This document shows positions 57,964 to 64,000 of a stretch of 64,000 nucleotides of DNA, in pieces. Origin of the DNA: JBFLYN01 sp040756655 (GTDB taxonomy: Bacteria > Bacillota > Sulfobacillia > UBA8153). Position numbers and translations under genes: made by a program. The first letter of the stretch is position 1, and every line of letters starts with the position of its first letter. The stretch is from the NCBI GenBank assembly GCA_040756655.1, contig JBFLYN010000001.1:1-64000 (forward strand), in the 5' to 3' direction. The notes below the pieces were generated by a model that was given only the letters and a program-made list of their open reading frames with translations, searched no databases and was not told the origin of the DNA.

Positions 57964-59442
57964 TTGGAGAAATACGATCTGTTCAAGGATATCGCCGAAC
58001 GGACGGGAGGGGATATCTACATCGGGGCGGCCGGCCCGGTCCGGGGCGGCAAATCTACCTTCATTCGCAATTTCATGGAGCTTTTGGTGCTGGACAACAT
58101 CCTTGACGAGCACGAAAGGGAGCGGGCCAGGGATTCACTGCCCCAGGCCGCGGCCGGCCGTACCATCATGACGGTGGAACCCAAGTTCATACCCGATGAT
58201 GGTGTGGAGATCAGGTTTCGCGACAACATCACCCTGCGAGTGAGAATGGTCGATTGTACCGGCTATATCGTGGAAGGTGCCCTGGGATTCATGGAGGCGG
58301 ACGGGCCGCGCATGGTACGTACTCCCTGGTTTGAAGAGGAGATACCCTTTGAACAGGCCGCCGAGATCGGCACCCGCAAGGTCATCACCGAGCACTCCAC
58401 CATCGGCCTGGTCATTACCACCGATGGATCCTTTGGGGAGATCCCACGCTCCAGCTACGTACCTGCGGAGACTCGTGCCATCAATGAGCTGAAGGAACTG
58501 GGGAAACCCTTTGTCGTGGTGCTTAACACCACCCAGCCCTATGCCCGGGCCACCACCGAACTGGCGGGCGAACTCGAGATCTTGCACGATGTACCGGTGA
58601 TCCCGGTAGACTGCAAGCAGATGACTGAGAGTGATGTTTTCACCGTGTTAGAGCAGGTGTTGTACGAGTTCCCGGTACGGGAGGTCAACATCAACTTGCC
58701 GCGCTGGCTAGAGGAACTGGAGTCCAGGCACTGGCTGCGCAACCGGCTTGAGGAGAACGTGCGGGTGGTGGCCGGCGGCATCAAGCGGCTGAGGGATATC
58801 GACCGAGCCATGCACCAGCTGCAGAGCTCGGATCTTGCGGAGCAGGTGGTCTTGTCCAACATGGACATGGGTACGGGAGTGGCCACCATAAACCTGGCAG
58901 TCAAGGAGGAACTTTTCTTCGAGGTCCTGGGCGAGATCGCCGGCTTCGAGATCGCCGACCACCGGGCCCTTCTCCGAACGGTGCGAGACTGCGTGGCGGC
59001 CAAGGAAGAGTTCGACCACATCAAGAAAGGTCTGGAAGAAGCGCGCGACATGGGGTATGGGATGGTGCTGCCCAGGCTGGAGGAGCTGGTGTTCGAGGAG
59101 CCGGAAATGGTAAGGCAGGGCAACCGCTTCGGTGTGAGGCTCAAGGCGTCGGCTCCGTCCTTGCACCTGATACGGGCGGATGTTTCCACTGAAGTTACGC
59201 CCATCATCGGCACGGAAAAGCAGGGCGAAGAACTGGTAAACTACCTCCTAGACAAATTCGAAGACGATCCCAAGAAGATCTGGGAATCGGACATTTTTGG
59301 GAAGCCGTTAAAGGACCTGGTGGAGGAAGGTATCCACAACAAGCTGTTCAAGATGCCTGAAAATGCGCAGCACAAACTCCAGGAGACCTTGACTCGTATC
59401 GTCAACGAGGGAAGCGGCGGCTTGATCTGCATCATCATCTAG
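57964..59442 (+). CDS. spoIVA: stage IV sporulation protein A (coat morphogenetic ATPase)
   Basis: 492 residues from TTG 57964 with GGAGGGGAG upstream. SpoIVA polymerises on the forespore surface, using ATP hydrolysis, to form the coat basement layer. The Walker A is GPVRGGKSTFIRNFME (24-31, Lys30 as in Bacillus). IVEGALGFMEADGPRMVRTPW and TEHSTIGLVITTDGSF are family segments. The C terminus ends VNEGSGGLICIII, needed for localisation. Length equals that of Bacillus SpoIVA (492). A terminator follows. Confidence 0.97.
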   Translation: MEKYDLFKDIAERTGGDIYIGAAGPVRGGKSTFIRNFMELLVLDNILDEHERERARDSLPQAAAGRTIMTVEPKFIPDDGVEIRFRDNITLRVRMVDCTGYIVEGALGFMEADGPRMVRTPWFEEEIPFEQAAEIGTRKVITEHSTIGLVITTDGSFGEIPRSSYVPAETRAINELKELGKPFVVVLNTTQPYARATTELAGELEILHDVPVIPVDCKQMTESDVFTVLEQVLYEFPVREVNINLPRWLEELESRHWLRNRLEENVRVVAGGIKRLRDIDRAMHQLQSSDLAEQVVLSNMDMGTGVATINLAVKEELFFEVLGEIAGFEIADHRALLRTVRDCVAAKEEFDHIKKGLEEARDMGYGMVLPRLEELVFEEPEMVRQGNRFGVRLKASAPSLHLIRADVSTEVTPIIGTEKQGEELVNYLLDKFEDDPKKIWESDIFGKPLKDLVEEGIHNKLFKMPENAQHKLQETLTRIVNEGSGGLICIII

Positions 59443-59985
59443 AGTGACCGGCGCCGACCGGGGCCCGGGGCCGAACCGGGTCCCGGCCTTTGCCTTGTGC
59501 GTCGACCACCTCCGTGCGCCGAGAGACCACCCTGGTAGGGCATCAGGCCCGGTCCCGGACTTCCCACCGCGCCGATGCCGGCCAGCGAACCTTCCCGGCG
59601 GTGGTATCATGGATCGCTGCCCGGCTGCACCTGGATGGTGAGGCTAGCTTGACAATACAGAAGAGAGCGTTTGCCATTGACCTGGCATTCCGGATTGTCC
59701 CGGGCAGGGCAGGCAAGGGGCCGCCAGGCAGGTCCAACGGGCTGGTGCGGGAGCGTCCGGCCCGGGGGCCATGTGGCCGGACGGAACAGGCCCGGAGGGC
59801 CTGGTACGGACAACCCACGGTAACGGGCGGGCCGGTAGGTACGGGAAATTATGTAAAGCCGCAGATTATGCGAAGTAATCTCATGATCATGAAGCAAAAC
59901 GTGCGGTAGAGGGTGGTTTGGCTTTCCATAACTCCTCCTAATGGATTTGAGCTGCAGCTCAATATCCCATGTGAGGAGGGTTTCC
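59443..59985. other. 540-bp region between spoIVA and the recombinase debris
   Basis: After the spoIVA terminator the stretch has no recognised gene. TTGACA-like sites occur near 59649, without a good -10. A perfect 12-bp palindrome GAGCTGCAGCTC lies at 59949-59960, just before the first recombinase start. GTGAGGAGGG (59971-59980) is that gene's ribosome-binding site. The left end of the recombinase element probably lies here. Confidence 0.5.
59458..59490 (+). terminator. terminator after spoIVA
   Basis: CCGGGGCCCGG (59458-59468) pairs with CCGGGTCCCGG (59476-59486, one G-U pair) and runs into CCTTTGCC. The stop codon is at 59440-59442. Confidence 0.65.
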
Positions 59986-61220
59986 GTGGACAATCGACTG
60001 CCCCTCGAAGACTTGGTTGCCCGTGTCTTGGCCGAACTCGACCGGCTCCAGTACTCCAGCAACACCCAGGCGGGCTATGGACGGTTCTATCAGCGCGTGC
60101 TTGCTTACGCCCATGCACATGGCATCCGGTATTACTCCGAAGACTTCGGCCGCCAGTTCTTCGAAACGACCTTCCAGTGCGCGATGCGAGATCTCCCGCA
60201 GCCCGTTCCTCGGAAGTTCCGCCCGGCGCTGCGCCATCTCCGGTGTTTGGGTGATTACCAACTTCACGGTACCCTTGTGCGTCGCCAGACACCGAAGAGC
60301 CCCTATGAGCCGCCACCCGCGTTTAAGGCCGTGCTTGAGGTGTTTGCTCGCGAATGCGACCGGCGCGGCTATTCACCCCTGGCGGCCCGAACTCGTTGGA
60401 ACCGCCTCCGGGCCTTTGTGGATTATCTGGCGACGCTGGGGGTCGCGCCCGAAGGGATCAGTCCCCAGCATCTGTCGAACTACACGGCCACCCTCATCGG
60501 CTACCATGCCAAAACCGTCGCTGCTACCCTCACCACCATCCGGACGTTCTTGCGGTTCCAGTACTACGCGGGCTATCATGTGCAAGACCTTAGTGGTGCC
60601 GTGCCCCGGCTCCGGTCGGCGCACTATGAACGCCTTCCGACATTTGGCCGGCGGATGCCGTCTAACGCCTCCTGGTAGCCGTCGACCGGGGGAACCCCAC
60701 CGGCAAACGGGACTATGCGATTTTGCTCCTCGCGGCTCGGCTCGGTATGCGGGTGGGAGACATCAAGGCACTCACGCTGTCGGCGCTGCAGTATGACACG
60801 AAGACGATTGTCTGTGTGCAGCAAAAATCCGGACGCCCGGTGACGTATCCGCTCCTAGACGACGTAGGCTGGGCCCTCATCGACTACATGCAACATGGAC
60901 GGCCCCTGACCGCGTCACCGTACGTATTTGTCCGGCATAGCGCACCCTTTGAGCCGGGAAGCATGTCAATCTGCACCACATCATCACGACTTATGCGCGC
61001 CGGAATTCCGGTCCCGCGCGGACCCCACGGGATGCACTCCCTCCGGCATACTTTGGCGAGTGCGCTGCTTGAGCAGCACACGCCGCTTCCCGTGATTGCC
61101 GACATTTTAGGCCATCTCAGCACGCAATCGACCCAGGTCTATCTGCACGTGGACCTCGACGCGCTGCGGCGGTGTGCGCTCGATCCGGAGGAGGTGTTCG
61201 CCTGTGTCGACCGCGCCTAG
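59986..61220 (+). pseudogene. tyrosine recombinase, first of a RIT-type trio, broken
   Basis: From GTG 59986 (GAGGAGG upstream) an N-terminal core-binding domain reads to HYERLPT. A frameshift near 60643 and a TAA at 60663-60665 interrupt it. In the shifted frame the catalytic domain continues (RLLVAVDRGNPTGKRDYAIL) to 61220. Active-site residues are present: Arg in LGMRVGDIKALT, HSLRH (HxxR), and the GHLSTQSTQVYLH Tyr. Such trios (recombinases in trio) move as one unit with overlapping genes; the next member starts inside its end. Confidence 0.85.
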
Positions 61221-62107
61221 GGCTCCCGCCAGGTTCTCCGGCCCGCTGGCAGCCGTCCTTCACGGCCTGGTCGCCGAAAAGCAGGGTGCGGGCTATCGAT
61301 ACGACGTGACCGCCGGCGACCTCTTCCAGCTTGACCGTCTTTGTGTGGCTGTCGGGCATCACGAGACCAGCCTACCCCGGGAACTCGTGTGCCGCTGGAC
61401 AGCGAAGCAGGCACATGAAACGGAGACCACACGCCAACACCGTATTTCGCTGATTCGGATTGTCGGGGAGTACATGCAGCGATGCGGGTATCCCGCTTAC
61501 GTCTACCCCCGCCACGCCGGCAGCCGAACGCCGCCCCGCTACATCCCCTATATCTTTTCCCGTGCGGAACTGGCCCGGCTCTTTACCTGCAGTGACGCCT
61601 GCGGCCCCGATCGGGCCTCGCCCCAGCGCCACCGCGTCCTCCCGATGCTGTTCCGCCTGCTCTATGGCTGTGGCTTACGCGTCTCCGAAGCCTTGGCGTT
61701 ACGGATGCGGGATGTCGACTTAGCCGTCGGCACGATCCACATCCGGGACGCGAAGTTTGGGAAGGAACGGATCACCGCAAGGCAGCGCCTATGCTGCGAG
61801 TACTATCTACGTCTACTTTCGGCAGTTTATCTGGGCGGCGGGAATCTCCCACGGAGGGCGGGGTCGGGGGCCGCGGCTCCATGACTTGCGCCATACCTTT
61901 GCCGTGCACTGTCTGCAGCGGTGGGGCGCCGACGGGGTGGATCTCTCAATCGCCTTACCATATCTGTCGGCCTATTTCGGCCACACCGGCCTTAAAGGCA
62001 CCCAAGACTACCTCCGCCTGACCGCGGAACTCTACGCCCATATTATCACCGCCATGGAGCGCCGGTTCGGTGCCGGTGCGATACTGCCTGGAAGGGCACC
62101 CCTATGA
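61204..62107 (+). pseudogene. tyrosine recombinase, second of the trio, internally deleted
   Basis: GTG 61204 overlaps the first recombinase; GGAGGAG lies 10 bp upstream. The frame reads through LPMLFRLLYGCGLRVSEALA and DAKFGKERI, then shifts near 61770. Compared with the family about 50 residues are missing before TIYVYFRQFIWAAGISHGG. The end has the HDLRHTFAVHCLQRW (HxxR) and FGHTGLKGTQDYLRL (Tyr) motifs. Deletion plus frameshift make it inactive. It ends with ATGA overlap into the third gene. Confidence 0.85.
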
Positions 62108-62588
62108 AGCCCACCGACTTCGCCCACCTGCTGACGCGCTACTTGTCCCACTATCTGCCGGACCAGCGGAAGGTGAGCGTCCACACGCTTCAATCGTATC
62201 GTGACACCTTCATCCTGCTGCTCCGTTTTTGTCACGAACGGAAAGGCTGGCATCCCGACCAGGTGACCCTGCGGCATCTGGACCGGGACTGCATGGAGGA
62301 ATTCCTGGACTGGCTAGAGCACGCGCGGCGGTGCAGTGTGGCCACGCGCAACCAGCGGTTGGCCGCCCTGCACGCCTTCTTTCGCTACGTGCAGTATGAA
62401 GTGCCCGACCAGTTGGCGCCAACTCAACGCATCCTGGGCATGCCCTTTAAGCGGACGGCCCACCCGACTGTGGGGTATCTGACGGTGGACGCGTTACAGG
62501 CCTTGCTGGCTCAACCCGATCGCACCAAGGCGGACTGACGACGCGACGCAGCTTTGCTCACCCTCTTGTACGATACCGGTGCGCGCGG
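62104..62588 (+). pseudogene. tyrosine recombinase, third of the trio, truncated
   Basis: ATG 62104 opens DFAHLLTRYLSHYLPDQRK and LQSYRDTFILLLRFCHERKG, an N-terminal core-binding domain. A TGA at 62536-62538 stops it, after which the same frame still reads RRDAALLTLLYDTGARG to about 62588. Sequence then switches to an unrelated transposase, so the catalytic domain is lost. Confidence 0.85.
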
Positions 62589-62921
62589 GGTCTGGGGGCC
62601 ATGGAGAGCAACGTGGATCGCTTTGCCAACCGGATGAAGAAACGAGGGCAGAGTTGGGGGTTGACCGGGGCCTTGAGCATGGTCAACGGACTGATCCAGC
62701 GCTTCGAAGGCAAACTGGCGACTTATGCCGAGCAGGTGGGACGTCTCCGCGATCTGGTGAGCGAAGAACGGCTACGAACCGGAGCGGGCCAACTGGTGGA
62801 GCCAGCCGTGAGCATGGCTGCCGGTGTTAGACAGTCACATCCACCCATCCTGGATGCTGGGCGCACCCGGTCTGGGGGCATGTCGAGGGTCATGCGGAAT
62901 CTCAACCGGGTTCAGATGTGA
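62589..62921 (+). pseudogene. C-terminal fragment of an ISLre2-family (UPF0236) transposase
   Basis: From about 62589 the frame reads GLGAMESNVDRFANRMKKRGQSWG and continues to a TGA at 62919-62921. The ESNV...RMKKRGQSW motif matches the C terminus of ISLre2/UPF0236 transposases. No start codon context or catalytic N terminus exists, so this is a remnant joined directly to the broken third recombinase. TACAACCACTTGACAGACAC (62969-62988) may be the IS end. Confidence 0.7.
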
Positions 62922-63001
62922 GTCACCTGAGCTTTCCCAAACTACCGAATTCGGCTTCTCGACCTACAACCACTTGACAGACACACGGCAAACGCGGTGA
63001 G

Positions 63002-63030
63002 TTGCTTTGCCGGGAATCGTATGCTACAAT
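63002..63030 (+). promoter_or_regulatory. promoter of the tRNA gene
   Basis: TTGCTT (63002-63007), 17-nt spacer, TACAAT (63025-63030). It ends 10 bp before the tRNA. Confidence 0.6.
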
Positions 63031-63040
63031 ATGAATGCGT

Positions 63041-63117
63041 CGGGGCGTGGCGCAGCTTGGTAGCGTGTCTGAATGGGGTTCAGAAGGTCGCAGGTTCAAA
63101 TCCTGTCGCCCCGACCA
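63041..63117 (+). tRNA. tRNA-Pro (anticodon GGG)
   Basis: A full cloverleaf: acceptor CGGGGCG (63041-63047) with CGCCCCG (63107-63113), anticodon arm TCTGA-ATGGGGT-TCAGA giving anticodon GGG, T-arm with GGTTCAAATCC, discriminator A, and an encoded CCA (63115-63117). It reads CCC and CCU proline codons. A decayed integrase lies about 95 bp downstream in opposite orientation, so the 3' end is a plausible attachment site. Confidence 0.95.
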
Positions 63118-63149
63118 TGAAATTGCCTGCATACAAGCTGTTTTTGTGA

Positions 63150-63176
63150 AAGAGGCTGTCTGAGCGATAGCCTCTT
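63150..63176 (-). terminator. hairpin between tRNA and integrase
   Basis: AAGAGGCT (63150-63157) pairs with AGCCTCTT (63169-63176), loop of 11. On the minus strand it is followed by TCACAAAAA, on the plus strand by CCTCC, so it may weakly end the integrase transcript. Confidence 0.4.
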
Positions 63177-63212
63177 CCTCCACATTTGTGTGCCTGGAGT
63201 GTGCCGGTTGGC

Positions 63213-64000
63213 TCAGCTGTGCTTCTTGTCGTCATAGAGCATGGCTTCCAGACGCGCCGCAGCGCTTTCCTGCATGTCAGGGAGGACATGAGAGTAGACG
63301 TCCAAAGCCAGAGTGACACCGGCATGACCTAGCCTTTCGCTGACCACTTTCGGTTCTCTCTGGCCATGAGCAGCAGCGCAGGAGTGGCGAAGATCGTAAG
63401 GACGAATGCTCTCGGGCAGCCCCGCGGCTCTGAGCAGGGTTCGAAATACCGCGGGGCGAGGTTGCGGTAGTTGACAAGGTTACCGTTAGGGTCGGCAAAG
63501 GCAAGCCCGGTCTTGCCAGCCCTGACCGGCCCGGAGCCGTTCCTCCAGTTGGTGCTTGCGGTGCTGCCGCAGGGAGTGAAACGATGCAGGGAAGGGGGGC
63601 AGTTCGCCGGCCTGTGACGTCTTAGGCTCTTCCAGCCGCCATTCTGAAACCGTGTTCCCTTTCTCCTTGGATCGGTATGTCGTAAGGGTGCGCTGCACTG
63701 GCAAGCGTCCTGCAGCCAGATCAACGTCCGTCCACTTGAGCCCAAGGGCTTCACCAGGGCGAAGGCCGGCAGTCAACAGGAGCTCAAAAAGTGTGCCATA
63801 GCGAGTTCCGTGTGCAGCCGAAAAGCATGCCCGTGCTTCCTCCGGTGATAGCGGCCGCAACTCTTCCCGCCGCTGCCTGGGCAGGTCAACCATTTGGGCC
63901 GGGTTTTGAGGTAACACGCGCCACTTGACGGCCTGCTCCAGAGCTGACCGCAGGACAGAGCGCATACCTCACCGTTCGAGCCGACAGTCCCTTAAAGAGT
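63213..64000 (-). pseudogene. phage-type tyrosine integrase, frameshifted, leaving the window
   Basis: The C-terminal end, ERLGHAGVTLALDVYSHVLP then DMQESAAARLEAMLYDDKK, ends at TGA 63215-63213. The HxxR segment (SIRPYDLRHSCAAA) and catalytic Tyr (DVYSHVL) are legible. Reaching the core-binding part (EEARACFSAAHGTRYGTLFE, LLTAGLRPGEALGLKWTDVDL) needs frame changes near 63440 and 63510, and another near 63965 (SARTVRYA). At least three indels show decay. It is oriented toward the adjacent tRNA, as in integrated phages or islands. Confidence 0.85.

Noticed and set aside
59640..59909. Open frame ending NYVKPQIMRSNLMIM just before the recombinases
   Set aside because: No ribosome-binding site at any start and no pattern in the product. 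It probably is intergenic sequence.
1..64000. CRISPR array or rRNA operon
   Set aside because: No regularly spaced identical repeats and no 16S, 23S or 5S segments were seen.

Overview
The window comes from a GC-rich, endospore-forming member of the Firmicutes (Bacillota), most likely an anaerobic Clostridia- or Limnochordia-type lineage. The evidence is a dense set of sporulation genes (spoIIAA-spoIIAB-sigF, spoVAA-AB-AC-AD-AE-AF, spmAB, gerW, spoIIP, spoIVA, two alpha/beta-type spore DNA-binding proteins), an IspH-ribosomal protein S1 fusion, BadF/HgdC-type CoA-enzyme activases, a B12-dependent aminomutase-like protein, and frequent GTG/TTG starts with four-base ATGA/GTGA overlaps. The species cannot be named from the sequence alone.

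Layout. 1-183: end of an IS21-like element whose first gene leaves the window. 441-1761: two secreted or anchored proteins of unknown function. 2354-10469: spoIIA-sigF with a sigma-H promoter, a convergent MATE exporter, and the spoVA operon with a sigma-G-like promoter and an embedded dodecin. 10488-13551: a split CoA-dehydratase activase set whose last gene seems to start at ATC. 14051-17385: a NamZ-like muramidase, then a complete lysine-riboswitch leader and lysA. 17491-21590: M50 protease, trpS, scpAB, a DUF2953 protein and gerW. 21624-26208: Ku, DNA ligase, LigD-type polymerase, two small acid-soluble spore proteins and spmAB, a spore DNA-protection and repair island. 26231-32928: a putative amino-acid catabolic cluster (RidA fusion, fold-type I PLP enzyme, FCD regulator, B12 mutase, P-loop protein). 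This is the best candidate for an undescribed pathway. 32889-41366: pseudouridine synthase, D-aminoacylase, a cystathionine gamma-synthase-type enzyme, cmk, plsC and ispH-rpsA. 42065-46930: membrane protein, LarA, topoisomerase III. 47386-49001: a decayed ABC-2 exporter. 49299-59442: a largely co-directional run with DUF1614, spoIIP, the YIEGIA module, a tandem DUF3189 protein, a DUF512 radical-SAM protein, der, plsY, gpsA, and then spoIVA behind a sigma-E-like promoter. 59986-64000: mobile-element debris, namely a broken trio of tyrosine recombinases (RIT type), an ISLre2-like transposase tail, and tRNA-Pro(GGG) facing a frameshifted integrase.

How the genes work together. Three sporulation blocks cover successive stages: commitment of the forespore (spoIIA-sigF), engulfment and coat assembly (spoIIP, spoIVA), and loading and protection of the spore core (spoVA, spmAB, SASPs, Ku/ligase/polymerase). 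Promoter-like motifs for sigma-H, sigma-E and sigma-G sit where that timing predicts. Between these blocks lie ordinary housekeeping genes. Both ends of the window are eroded by mobile elements.

Limits: all calls are by eye from translated sequence, motifs and context. No database search was possible, so uncharacterised genes are labelled as such.
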